Of a DNA stretch of 64,000 bases, positions 55,370-63,872 are shown one piece after another. The notes under the pieces are model-generated. The model searched no databases, was not told the DNA's origin, and saw nothing but the letters and a program-made list of their open reading frames with translations. The stretch's first letter is position 1; each line of letters begins with the position of its first letter. The position numbers were made by a program, and so were the translations under genes. This DNA is from Muribaculaceae bacterium Isolate-037 (Harlan) (lineage in GTDB: Bacteria > Bacteroidota > Bacteroidia > Bacteroidales > Muribaculaceae). Location of the stretch: positions 53,466 to 117,465 of the forward strand of contig RIAZ01000015.1 in assembly GCA_003762615.1 (NCBI GenBank), given 5' to 3'.

Positions 55370-57547
55370 ATGAAGTTATTGATTGAAGAATATCCCTACA
55401 AAGTCGAGGACGTTAAAGACGTGCTGGACGGATTGTTTACTCTCCAAGATATCGAGGGTAACATATCCGTCTGCTATGTGGGGTATTATTACAATCCAAG
55501 TGAGAAAGTGCGCGATGTGGTATTCGTTCTGCCTAAAGTGCTCATCAACGAAAAAGGACAAGTTTTCGGCAAGTACGAACCTCGTGACCTTATACACCTT
55601 GATGAAGCTACGTTGGAACCGCATGAGGCTAAATTCATCTATGAATTTGCAGTGTGGATCCACCGCGCGATAGTTGTTTTCAACGAGTCACACCAAAACA
55701 ACGAAATCATCCTCCGCGAGCAGATTGAGAGCGAGGGGCACGGGGCGAAGAAGAAAGCTAATACTTGGCTTGATGTTATTCTTTCGCTTATACGTTTTGC
55801 AAAAGAAAACCAGTCATTCTTCACCTACGTTCTTAAAAATATCCATTCCGGCTACAATAAGATAAATTGGACGCGGACAATCTCGACAACTACCGCTGTG
55901 GTGCAAAGTGAATCTCCCGTATATATCAACCCGGTCAATAAGAAAAGGCAAATCAACTTTGATGAAGAACTCATAGTAATTTTCTTTTCTATACTCCACT
56001 ATGTAGACGACCGTTTCGGATTCAAAGCCGAAATTCCTTTTGGGTTCAAACTTATCAAAGGCGGTCAATTTGAGCGATACATCAACGGCTATGGTATGCT
56101 CCGTCTCCGTCAGATAAAATATAAGTATTTCTCTGACGTTGCAATTCGTTTGTGGGAACTCTGCTATGCCTTCTTCGACAAGGCTTATCAGATAAAAACA
56201 TCTGTCACCAACCGGGAATACCTTCTCGTCAAAAATTTCCACATCGTTTTCGAGGCGATGATTGAAGAACTTATAGGCGATAATGATGTTCCGGCAGGTC
56301 TTAAAGAACAAACTGATGGCAAACTCGTTGACCACTTCTATACCTATGAGGGCTTGCTTATAAACCGCGAGCAGCAGAACGATGTCTATTATATCGGTGA
56401 TAGCAAGTATTACAAAATTGGTAGCAATCCTGGCCCTGAGTCAGTATATAAGCAATATACATACGCTCGCAATGTAATTCAGTGGAATCTGAACCTTTTC
56501 CTCAATCCTCAAAATATGGGAGAGGAAAAAGACCGCTATCGCACTATACAACTTCGCGATGACCGAACGGAGGGCTACAATATTATCCCGAATTTCTTTA
56601 TCTCGGCCAATATTGACCCGGAAACTCTCAGTTACGATAACCATACAGAGCGACATCCGCATCAGCCCAATATCTGTCGGCAATTTGAGAACCGTCTGTA
56701 TGATCGCGATACTTTGCTTGTATCGCACTATGATGTGAACTTCCTTTTTGTGCTGGCTCTATATGCCCGTGCGAATGTTGGGGCAAAGGCTGCATGGAAA
56801 GAGACTATACGCAAAAAGTTCCGAGAGGAAATCCAACAGATGCTCAGCGAGCGATTCAGCTTCTATGCTATCACCGCTCATCCCGACATTGATGCCGAGA
56901 CTTATTTCAAAGAGAATTTCCAAACCATTCTCGGAAAGACTTACAGTCCCTTTCTCAATAAGGAAGTTTTCTCTCTTGCACTTGATAAAGATCCAAAGTA
57001 CAACAAAGAGAACGAAATTTTGCTCGCAAATCTTGCAAAAGATTTCTATGTGGTAGAGTGCCCTCTTGGTACCGAACCCACGGTTCGCCTTGCTCAGAAG
57101 AAGCAAGAAGTTGGTTATGTTAACAGTCCTTCGGCTAAAAATGACACCTTCCTTTTCGGAATAGTTACAAAACACAAAAAAGACAAAGATGGTCGTAATA
57201 CAATACGTAAAGAGTATATGGCATTTGCCAATCACGAAGCCACTGACTATGTGATGCGCAATATGCCTTCCGGTGACATAGCCAAGGTGAAATATTTCGT
57301 GCCAATGTTTGATGGAGGTATCGCCGGTTTTTACGAAGTAACCGGAATTTCTTTCGGAATGCGTCAGAAGGAGACGAAGGATGCCAATGGCAACGTGGTC
57401 GTTGTACCGATGCCTTGTCTCAATATCAAACTCGGTAAGTATGAGTCTCTTGGAGAACATACCGTAAACATTCCAAATTTTACGCATTGGAATGGTCAGA
57501 TTCACACCAAAAGAGAAGTAATTGAACTGTATCAAAAAAATATCTAA
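55370..57547 (+). CDS. McrC-like nuclease subunit (LlaJI R2 type)
   Basis: A 725-residue protein taking the place of McrC/R2.LlaJI. A PD-(D/E)xK-type core is visible at YYIGDSKYYKI (about 340-350, D-x-K), preceded by helical and beta segments that match the McrC layout in outline. It has long N- and C-terminal extensions compared with E. coli McrC (348 residues). It would cut DNA once loaded by the McrB-like ring. It lies 12 bp after that gene and 14 bp before the SIR2 gene, linking the restriction system to the next module. Confidence 0.8.
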   Translation: MKLLIEEYPYKVEDVKDVLDGLFTLQDIEGNISVCYVGYYYNPSEKVRDVVFVLPKVLINEKGQVFGKYEPRDLIHLDEATLEPHEAKFIYEFAVWIHRAIVVFNESHQNNEIILREQIESEGHGAKKKANTWLDVILSLIRFAKENQSFFTYVLKNIHSGYNKINWTRTISTTTAVVQSESPVYINPVNKKRQINFDEELIVIFFSILHYVDDRFGFKAEIPFGFKLIKGGQFERYINGYGMLRLRQIKYKYFSDVAIRLWELCYAFFDKAYQIKTSVTNREYLLVKNFHIVFEAMIEELIGDNDVPAGLKEQTDGKLVDHFYTYEGLLINREQQNDVYYIGDSKYYKIGSNPGPESVYKQYTYARNVIQWNLNLFLNPQNMGEEKDRYRTIQLRDDRTEGYNIIPNFFISANIDPETLSYDNHTERHPHQPNICRQFENRLYDRDTLLVSHYDVNFLFVLALYARANVGAKAAWKETIRKKFREEIQQMLSERFSFYAITAHPDIDAETYFKENFQTILGKTYSPFLNKEVFSLALDKDPKYNKENEILLANLAKDFYVVECPLGTEPTVRLAQKKQEVGYVNSPSAKNDTFLFGIVTKHKKDKDGRNTIRKEYMAFANHEATDYVMRNMPSGDIAKVKYFVPMFDGGIAGFYEVTGISFGMRQKETKDANGNVVVVPMPCLNIKLGKYESLGEHTVNIPNFTHWNGQIHTKREVIELYQKNI

Positions 57548-57561
57548 AGACCAAGGCATTT

Positions 57562-58809
57562 ATGAACATCTGCCAATTAGAACAATTGAGAAATCTTATA
57601 CAAACATCTCATATAAATTTTTTATTTGGATCTGGATTGTCATGTCCATTTCTTAAGACACTTAACTCAATTGAAAAATTACTTACTGCAGCTCAGTCTC
57701 TAGATAAAGATTTAAGAACTGTTGTCGAAGCATCTTTATTTGGTGAGTATTTCAATTCAGTTATGGCTCCTTGCATGTGTGATAATCTCATAGCTAAAAA
57801 ACAAGAGCAGTATTCCAGTGTGGTTAACACATATGAGCATTTCCTTAGTATCTGGAATGCGATTATGGCGAAACGAGATACTTCGTTATTAGATAAAACA
57901 ATAAATATTTTTACGACCAATATTGATAATCTAGTAGAGAAAGCAGCGGAACATCAAAGGCTTGAGTTTAACGATGGCTTCAAAGGTTATATAACTCCGA
58001 CATTTCGCGAAGATAGTTTTAACAATGTTCTGACTAAAATCAGTCCCTTATACCAAAATCTCGCTCATATACCAATCTTTAATTATATCAAAATTCATGG
58101 TTCTATAAATTGGAAGAAAGCGGATGATGAAGTTTCAATTACTTATGATAGGGACCTAGACCTTATTCGAAAAATTAAGGAGACTTATGACCTCATTCCT
58201 AATGGACAATTAGTGAGTGTCGCTTCTAACGATGATATAGATCAATTAGTTAATCGTGTAAAGAACATGATGTGTAATGATGGGTACGAAATGTCTCCTT
58301 CCATCAACACTTTCATGGATGCCTATTGGAAGTTAATAATGATTCATCCTCGAAAAACTAAATTTAAGGAAAGTGTTATCGATTCACATTTCTATGAACT
58401 GATGAGACGCTACTCTAATACCCTTGAACAAAGCAATACCCTTTTATTTGTTTCAGGTTTTTCATTTGCTGATGAACATTTAGCAAAAATTACGGTTCGT
58501 GCTGCCAATACGAACCCTACACTGCAAATTGTAGTTTTTGCATTTAATGAGGAATCCAAACATACCACATTGGCAAATATAGCTTTAGGAGGGACAATGC
58601 TAAACGACAATATCATAGTAATCTCGCCTGAGGATTATTATAAGGGTCAAAAGGAAGATGAACGGGAATTTATTCGTGAATGTCCCGTTTGGAATACAAA
58701 AGTAATTGAAGAGAAAAATGGAGAGCAAAAAGAAAAAATCATCCATGTGTTCTCTTTAGAGGTAATCAATGAGGTTATATTTAAACGAATTCTTGGAATT
58801 ATCAATTAG
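57562..58809 (+). CDS. SIR2-domain NADase-like effector
   Basis: A 415-residue SIR2-superfamily protein. The NAD-binding GSGLS (23-27), TTNID (118-122) and IHGSINW with the likely catalytic His179 (178-184) are present, with a C-terminal helical region. In defence contexts such proteins deplete NAD+ when triggered by phage, killing or arresting the cell. Paired with HerA it matches the SIR2-HerA system, in which HerA forms a ring that activates the SIR2 part. The HerA gene starts one base after the stop at 58809. Confidence 0.85.
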   Translation: MNICQLEQLRNLIQTSHINFLFGSGLSCPFLKTLNSIEKLLTAAQSLDKDLRTVVEASLFGEYFNSVMAPCMCDNLIAKKQEQYSSVVNTYEHFLSIWNAIMAKRDTSLLDKTINIFTTNIDNLVEKAAEHQRLEFNDGFKGYITPTFREDSFNNVLTKISPLYQNLAHIPIFNYIKIHGSINWKKADDEVSITYDRDLDLIRKIKETYDLIPNGQLVSVASNDDIDQLVNRVKNMMCNDGYEMSPSINTFMDAYWKLIMIHPRKTKFKESVIDSHFYELMRRYSNTLEQSNTLLFVSGFSFADEHLAKITVRAANTNPTLQIVVFAFNEESKHTTLANIALGGTMLNDNIIVISPEDYYKGQKEDEREFIRECPVWNTKVIEEKNGEQKEKIIHVFSLEVINEVIFKRILGIIN

Positions 58810-58810
58810 T

Positions 58811-60766
58811 ATGGAGATAATCGATTACCTAAAGGATTCTATTTTCCGTATTGGAGAAGTGTACGCTGTGAATGGTCGCGAAATAATAATTAAGGTAGAC
58901 TCTAATAAGAATCTGCCACATGTTATTTACAAGGGACGTTTGATAAAAAACGTATCTGTTGGTAGCTTTCTTAAAATAAAGAAAGGTTTTTATAACCTCG
59001 TTGCAAAGGTAGAGAGTGAAACACTAAAAGAAAATAGAATTGAAACAGAATATCATAGTAAACAAGATTCTCTCATTCGTCTTCTAATTGTCAAAATTAT
59101 AGGATATTTTGAAAAAGGTAGTTATCATAAGGGTGTAAAAGAAGTTCCTCTTATAGGTAATATAGCATACCTCATGGACAACGATGAATTTGAACGTATT
59201 CACCGTTTCGCGGATCCTGAAGAAGAGACTATCTATTTGGGTAATTTGATGCTTGACGAAAACGTACCGATAAGGATTAGCATAGACAGACTATTTGCCT
59301 CTCATATAGGTATATTTGGGAATACCGGCAGTGGGAAAAGTCATACTCTCGCCAAAATATACAATGAACTGTTTGATAAGATGAAAAATTTTAATAATTT
59401 CAAGAGGAACGCTCGGTTTGTAGTTTTCGATTTTAATGGAGAATACTCTTCAACTGATGCTTTATGCTCTTCCAAAACAATTTATAACCTTGGATCAGAC
59501 TCTAATGAATCTAACAAAATTCCATTTCTTATTGGAGACCTTCTTAGATTGGACACCTTAAGCATTCTATCCGATGCAACAGAGAAAACACAGCAACCTT
59601 TTATAAAAAGAGCATTGAAGTTGTACAATAGCATCAAAAATCATGAGTCACCTGAAGAAATTCAGTCCCATTTTAAGAATACTATCTCTAAATACATTAA
59701 GGATACCTTGTTGTTAAAGGATGCACAGAAGGAACGCAATATTTTAGATTTATTGGATCAAATTCTATTATCAGGCCTTAATCGGGAACTTCAAGATAGT
59801 TCAGTGATGGACGATATAGAAATCTATAACAACGGTTCTATTAAACTGATTCGGAGTAAAGATGGGTTTGTCACTTCAGATAACTACGAGGAGTTTTTTT
59901 GTCGATTAAAGATGAAATCTATGCTTGATTCATTCAGGCTTCCTGAGAATCCCATACAAGAGTTTTTGATTTTCTTAAATCTGCGTTTGATTATTGACCT
60001 TGTACAAAACAAAGCGCAAAATGATCATATTCATCCAGTTGTAAGGAGACTAGACAGCCTGATGAATGATGTTCCCAATATATTTAATATTGGGGAGGAC
60101 AACGACATGTTCAAAAAATCTAACATTGTAGTTGTAAACCTTAACGAACTTAAGACTGATCTAAAAAAACTGATTCCGTTAATAGTATCAATGGCTCTTT
60201 ACCGAGGTCATAAACTAAAAGCAAAAAAGAATAATGTATACTTAAACATTATTGTGGACGAGGCTCATAATATTTTGTCTACGGAGTCTAAGAGAGAAAC
60301 TGAAAGTTGGAAAGATTACAGATTAGAGACGTTTGAGGAAATAATCAAAGAGGGCAGAAAATTTGGAGTGTTTCTTACTTTGGCCAGCCAACGACCATCA
60401 GATATTTCTGCTACCATAGTTTCCCAACTTCACAATTATCTTATTCATCGTTTGGTGAACAACAAAGATATTGAAATGATTGAAAAAGCAGTGTCCTATA
60501 TTGACAAGCTATCTTTGGAATCTTTACCCATATTACCGGTAGGGGCTTGTATTCTTTCTGGTCTAATAGCAGATTTGCCAATAGTTCTCCAAGTGGAAGA
60601 ACTTCCAATGAAGCAGCAGCCTAAAAGTCAAACTATTAAATTGACATCATCTTGGATTGGAGATTCAAAAGAGCAAGATGAAAGTAGAGCCAACTGTGGG
60701 ATAGTTCCAGGATTTGAATTTGAAATTGATGATGCAGATAAAGATGAGAGGTATGAAGATTTGTGA
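58811..60766 (+). CDS. HerA-type hexameric ATPase of a SIR2-HerA pair
   Basis: A 651-residue ATPase. The N-terminal HAS-barrel (about 10-70, IGEVYAVNGREIIIKVD) is followed by Walker A FGNTGSGKS (about 169-177), a VVFDFNGEY segment, Walker B IIVDEAHN (late 400s) and an SQRPSDI motif (sensor/arginine region). This is the HerA/FtsK order. Translation probably starts at ATG 58811, one base after SIR2, rather than the longer frame inside the SIR2 gene. The next gene also follows after a single base, so three products are made in fixed proportion. Confidence 0.88.
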   Translation: MEIIDYLKDSIFRIGEVYAVNGREIIIKVDSNKNLPHVIYKGRLIKNVSVGSFLKIKKGFYNLVAKVESETLKENRIETEYHSKQDSLIRLLIVKIIGYFEKGSYHKGVKEVPLIGNIAYLMDNDEFERIHRFADPEEETIYLGNLMLDENVPIRISIDRLFASHIGIFGNTGSGKSHTLAKIYNELFDKMKNFNNFKRNARFVVFDFNGEYSSTDALCSSKTIYNLGSDSNESNKIPFLIGDLLRLDTLSILSDATEKTQQPFIKRALKLYNSIKNHESPEEIQSHFKNTISKYIKDTLLLKDAQKERNILDLLDQILLSGLNRELQDSSVMDDIEIYNNGSIKLIRSKDGFVTSDNYEEFFCRLKMKSMLDSFRLPENPIQEFLIFLNLRLIIDLVQNKAQNDHIHPVVRRLDSLMNDVPNIFNIGEDNDMFKKSNIVVVNLNELKTDLKKLIPLIVSMALYRGHKLKAKKNNVYLNIIVDEAHNILSTESKRETESWKDYRLETFEEIIKEGRKFGVFLTLASQRPSDISATIVSQLHNYLIHRLVNNKDIEMIEKAVSYIDKLSLESLPILPVGACILSGLIADLPIVLQVEELPMKQQPKSQTIKLTSSWIGDSKEQDESRANCGIVPGFEFEIDDADKDERYEDL

Positions 60767-60767
60767 T

Positions 60768-61430
60768 ATGAGGCAGGTGCTCAAAGAGTTCCTCTACGTT
60801 AGACCCGATTTAAAGACTATTGGAAATATAGAAAATGGGAATCATGGTTTTGCGATAGCTCTATTAGATGGTCGATATTTGAAGATTACTAATGATAGTT
60901 CTGAGTTTTCTGTATGTAAAACTTTTGTCGGTAAAAAGAACAAATTCCTTTGTGATGTTTTTGAACTAGGGAATTTCTATTCACAAAGCCAATCTCGGAA
61001 TTATTATTGGATTGTGTTAGAACATCTTTATAAGTCTGAAAAGCAATTATGGTTAAACATAGCGTTTAAAGATTTCCGCCACGCTTGGTTTAGCTTATTC
61101 CCATCAGGTATTAATGATTACATAACTTGGTCTGATTTATGGAATATCTATAAGAGACAGGAGCATACTAAAATACTTAGAACACGTCAGCTTCTTTACG
61201 ACTATATCAGTAATATCAATGATGAACTTCCTCCATTTGAAATGTTGAGTCTCAATGAAATTAATATACGTCGTGAAAGAGCATTATTTTTCTTTGATTT
61301 TATTTCTAAAGCTTACGAGGAACTATTCATTAGTTGTCCCTATGGGAGAATTGATTTAAACGAAGGAAATTTTATGTTTAATTTTGAAGGTGAGATTAAA
61401 GTACTTGATATGCAGACAGAATCAGAATGA
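60768..61430 (+). CDS. Small protein-kinase-like protein coupled to SIR2-HerA
   Basis: A 220-residue protein with a kinase-like pattern: a G-rich loop GNHGFAIAL (24-32), a Lys39 in YLKIT, hinge-like YWIVLEHL (80-87), and RIDLNEGNF (194-202) with D196 and N201 placed as in an HRD-N catalytic loop. LDMQT follows (D214, DFG-like). It resembles atypical or aminoglycoside-phosphotransferase-type folds more than eukaryotic-like kinases. ATG 60768 lies one base after the HerA stop, the same spacing as SIR2-HerA. The known two-gene system does not normally include this third gene, to my knowledge. Function unknown; a regulator or target modifier is a guess. Confidence 0.65.
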   Translation: MRQVLKEFLYVRPDLKTIGNIENGNHGFAIALLDGRYLKITNDSSEFSVCKTFVGKKNKFLCDVFELGNFYSQSQSRNYYWIVLEHLYKSEKQLWLNIAFKDFRHAWFSLFPSGINDYITWSDLWNIYKRQEHTKILRTRQLLYDYISNINDELPPFEMLSLNEINIRRERALFFFDFISKAYEELFISCPYGRIDLNEGNFMFNFEGEIKVLDMQTESE

Positions 61431-61439
61431 CAGTTTATA

Positions 61440-61772
61440 GTGCATATTTTTCAATATAATTTCTGTAAGATAGGGCATAACTATATGTTAGGAGCAGTGG
61501 TAGCTGATATGGCAGCGTGGACGGTTGAGCATGACAAGGAGTGCTTCTATCGGCAGTTGGTGAGTCCTCAGGCAAAATTGTCAGGGTATGGCTGGCTTAT
61601 CCTAGCTATGAGAAATACCGAGCAATTTGACAGACTAATTTACAAGAATCGGTTCTACTAGGTGATTGGAAAGGCGTTGGCTCATGCTGATGCTAGTTGT
61701 GTTGATTTGCTTTTGGAATGGCGACGTTGGGGAATGTCGGATTATGAAGCTTCTATTCTGTTCAACTTGAAG
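61440..61772 (+). pseudogene. Degenerate gene remnant, possibly ADP-ribosylglycohydrolase-like
   Basis: One frame runs MHIFQYNFC, then LGAVVADMAAWTVEHDKECF and LVSPQAKLSGYGWL, to a TAG (61659-61661). It then continues in the same frame with IGKALAHADASCVDLLLEWR until it meets the serine-hydrolase fragment. The LGAVVADMAAW opening resembles ADP-ribosylglycohydrolases, but this rests on a short stretch. It is broken by the stop and truncated at the 3' end by the recombination junction at 61773. Confidence 0.4.
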
Positions 61773-62217
61773 ATGAGTTGGTGGAGGAGTTTAACGGTAG
61801 CGGCAACATGGTGGAGAGAGTGTATGGTGGAAGCAACGTTAACGGACTCATGGGTGCCGGAGGATGGGTGGCATCGGCTGGCTGATCTTGCGCGTCTGGT
61901 TGCGGCTATCGATGGCGAGCCGGGTGTGAAGAACATATTGAGCGATGAGAGCATCAGCACGATGACCTCCTACGACGAGAAGGAGAATATGAGCCGGGGG
62001 TGGGGTGAGATAAGTCCCGACGGGAGATGGCGACGCACCGGCACGCTCAGTTCGACGCATGCGCTTGTGGAGCGTTATCCGCAAGGTGATTGTTGGGTGA
62101 TACTGACAAATAGCGGCGTCTGGACGGGTCATCATTTCTCACGCGACTTGCAGCGGCTCATCGAACGGCTCCGCAGTCGTTACGGCAACGAGCTACCCCG
62201 CCGCAACCTATGGTAAC
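61773..62217 (+). pseudogene. 3' fragment of a second serine hydrolase allele
   Basis: This is 445 bp aligned to 50177-50620 (last third of the intact serine hydrolase) with 13 base substitutions and one extra G near 61880 that shifts the frame. All 13 substitutions are synonymous in the hydrolase frame (for example GTC/GTT, TTG/CTC, CCG/CCC). It ends at the same TAA and the similarity stops at once on both sides. It defines the right edge of the defence island. Confidence 0.9.
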
Positions 62218-62220
62218 CTT

Positions 62221-62357
62221 CGTGTGCCCTTACGAGCGTTTGTATCGGTTTGTATCGGTTTGTATCGGTTGTTTCACCCCGATACAACCGATACAACCGA
62301 TACAAGCAATACGCCAAATCTCCTCAAATCTGAAGGGCAAACGCGTGTGCCCTTACG
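62221..62357. repeat. Palindromic cluster of 9-bp units flanked by a 14-bp direct repeat
   Basis: Left copies of TGTATCGGT (62240-62269, 10-bp period) face right copies of CCGATACAA (62279-62306, 9-bp period) across GTTTCACC, giving a long hairpin. CGTGTGCCCTTACG occurs on both sides (62221-62234 and 62344-62357). No gene. It resembles a small mobile or structural repeat. A related cluster lies at 63769-63854. Confidence 0.75.
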
Positions 62358-62426
62358 TTTAAGGTGTCTATTAACAGATATGTAAATCGGGTGTTTTGCC
62401 GGAAATCAAATATTACAAAATCGTCT

Positions 62427-62512
62427 ATCGGCTCAAAAAGGCATTTAAAAAGGCATTTATCGGCTCAAATTGAGCCGATTTTCCGAAAATAATGACTATT
62501 TTTGAGCCGATA
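62427..62512 (+). promoter_or_regulatory. Promoter with inverted-repeat operators before the fic-like gene
   Basis: A perfect palindrome ATCGGCTCAA-A-TTGAGCCGAT (62459-62479) is flanked by a half-site at 62427-62437 and an inverted half-site at 62501-62512. The TAnnTTTG box TATTTTTG (62497-62504) overlaps the last half-site and the in-frame ATG at 62492. Translation must therefore start at 62525, and binding at the palindromes would block the promoter. Confidence 0.65.
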
Positions 62513-62524
62513 AAAGAAACAGAC

Positions 62525-63559
62525 ATGACACAAGAAATAGAAATATTGCAGTTTCTGCATTACAATCAATCTGTCACAAGAGCTGATATTGAGGCAGCCT
62601 TGACGAATCCTCCAAGTCAGGCTACATTGAAGAGATTGATTGCTGAAATGGTAAAACATGGGAATATTGAAGTTGTCGGACGCGGTCCGGCAACACGATA
62701 TCGTCTTACTCCGCAGGCACATGTAACTATGGAGTTGAATATTGACACTTACTTTGACAAAGATATTGATGAACGTCAGGTGCAGAAATCTTTCAATTTT
62801 GAACTGATCAATGATATTTTGCCAAGTGTTGAACTTTTCTCGACACAAGAACTTAATCGCCTTAGTGAAGCGCAAGAACAATTCCGTAAGCATCTTTCCG
62901 AGATGTCTGAAATTGAATATCGTAAGGAAATGGAACGTCTCGGCATAGATCTTTCTTGGAAATCATCTCAAATTGAGGGCAACACCTATTCTCTGCTTGA
63001 AACAGAGCGACTGTTGAAAGAGAAACAGACAGCCAGCGGTAAGACTAAGGAAGAGGCAGTGATGCTGCTTAATCATAAGGATGCCCTTGACTTTATTTTA
63101 GATGTTCCTGAATATCTTAAAGATTTGACAGTCGGACGCATAGAGGAAATTCATGCTTTACTTACAAAGGAATTGGGAGTGGAGAGGAATATACGACACC
63201 GTAGAGTAGGTATTACCGGAACAAACTATACGCCGTTGGATAATGAATTCCAGATACGGGAAGCATTGGAAGATTCAGTACGTCTGATAAACGGTAAGTC
63301 TAATATATTTGACAAAGCTCTGTTGGCACTTATACTATTAAGCTATATACAAGCATTCACTGATGGCAACAAGCGCACGGCTCGTATAGTAAGTAACGGT
63401 ATTTTGATTGCCAATGGTTATTGTCCAATCTCATTTCGAACTGTTGATTCAGTTGATTATAAAAAAGCCATGCTAATATTTTACGAGCAGAATAATATCG
63501 CAGCTTTCAAGCGTATTTTTATTGATCAATTCCTTTTTGCGGTAAAGACCTACTTCTGA
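62525..63559 (+). CDS. Fic-domain protein with N-terminal winged helix
   Basis: A 344-residue protein. Residues 1-70 form a winged-helix-like DNA-binding domain (ADIEAALTNPPSQATLKRLI). SSQIEGN (147-153) is an (S/T)xxxE(G/N) inhibitory-helix motif in the N-terminal position (class II), and the Fic core reads IQAFTDGNKRTAR (275-287). The catalytic histidine of HxFxDGN is Gln276 here, so AMP transfer by the usual mechanism is doubtful. Fic proteins normally transfer AMP or a related group to Ser/Thr/Tyr on targets. The winged helix plus palindromes on its own promoter suggest self-repression. I use ATG 62525 because the upstream ATG lies inside the promoter box. Confidence 0.75.
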   Translation: MTQEIEILQFLHYNQSVTRADIEAALTNPPSQATLKRLIAEMVKHGNIEVVGRGPATRYRLTPQAHVTMELNIDTYFDKDIDERQVQKSFNFELINDILPSVELFSTQELNRLSEAQEQFRKHLSEMSEIEYRKEMERLGIDLSWKSSQIEGNTYSLLETERLLKEKQTASGKTKEEAVMLLNHKDALDFILDVPEYLKDLTVGRIEEIHALLTKELGVERNIRHRRVGITGTNYTPLDNEFQIREALEDSVRLINGKSNIFDKALLALILLSYIQAFTDGNKRTARIVSNGILIANGYCPISFRTVDSVDYKKAMLIFYEQNNIAAFKRIFIDQFLFAVKTYF

Positions 63560-63768
63560 ATTTGGACCGTTTACGCTATTTCTTTAGGAATAGGATCCCC
63601 CTCCCCGTCCTCTTGTATCGGGGATGGAGGAAATGCAAGCGAGGATATCGTTTATAATACCTTGTTTTTAGGTTGATATTTGTTTTATGCTGCAAAGTTA
63701 GAGATATAGAGATTACCCTTCTTGTTATTTTGAAACTAATCTGCCCACCCCACAAAAAACGTGTCGAC
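63560..63768. other. Non-coding stretch downstream of the fic-like gene
   Basis: No gene seen. It contains a GC-rich CCCCG/CGGGG inverted repeat near 63590-63625 and, on the reverse strand, a TAnnTTTG-like TAACTTTG (63693-63700) pointing back toward the fic-like gene's 3' end. No product is evident for it. Confidence 0.4.
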
Positions 63769-63854
63769 TGTATCGGTTGTATCGCTTGTTTCACTTGTAT
63801 CGGTTGTATCGGGGTGAAACAGGTGAAACAGGCGAAACAGGCGAAACAGGCGAA
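63769..63854. repeat. Second cluster of 9-bp units (TGTATCGGT / GGTGAAACA)
   Basis: TGTATCGGT, TGTATCGCT, TGTTTCACT and TGTATCGGT units run in tandem into GGTGAAACA and then four AGGCGAAAC-type units, all with a 9-bp period. The units are the same or complementary to those at 62240-62306. The frames through it (CFACFA-type) are artefacts of the period. Confidence 0.75.
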
Positions 63855-63872
63855 AGTTGGGATGAGGTAAAG

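Noticed and set aside
51253..57547. Plain type IV McrBC system
   Set aside because: Two C5 methyltransferases overlap and precede the McrB/McrC-like genes, which is the LlaJI arrangement. Type IV systems cut modified DNA and have no own methylases.
58769..58810. Longer N-terminus of HerA overlapping SIR2
   Set aside because: ATG 58811, one base after the SIR2 stop, fits the HAS-barrel start and the spacing of the next gene pair.
62492..62524. Longer N-terminus of the Fic-like protein
   Set aside because: The upstream ATG overlaps the promoter -7 box and an operator half-site, so it would not be on the message.
63769..63854. Possible CRISPR array
   Set aside because: The units are contiguous 9-mers without spacers, and no cas gene is present in the window. 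The 58-bp array at 26677 also has no unique spacers.
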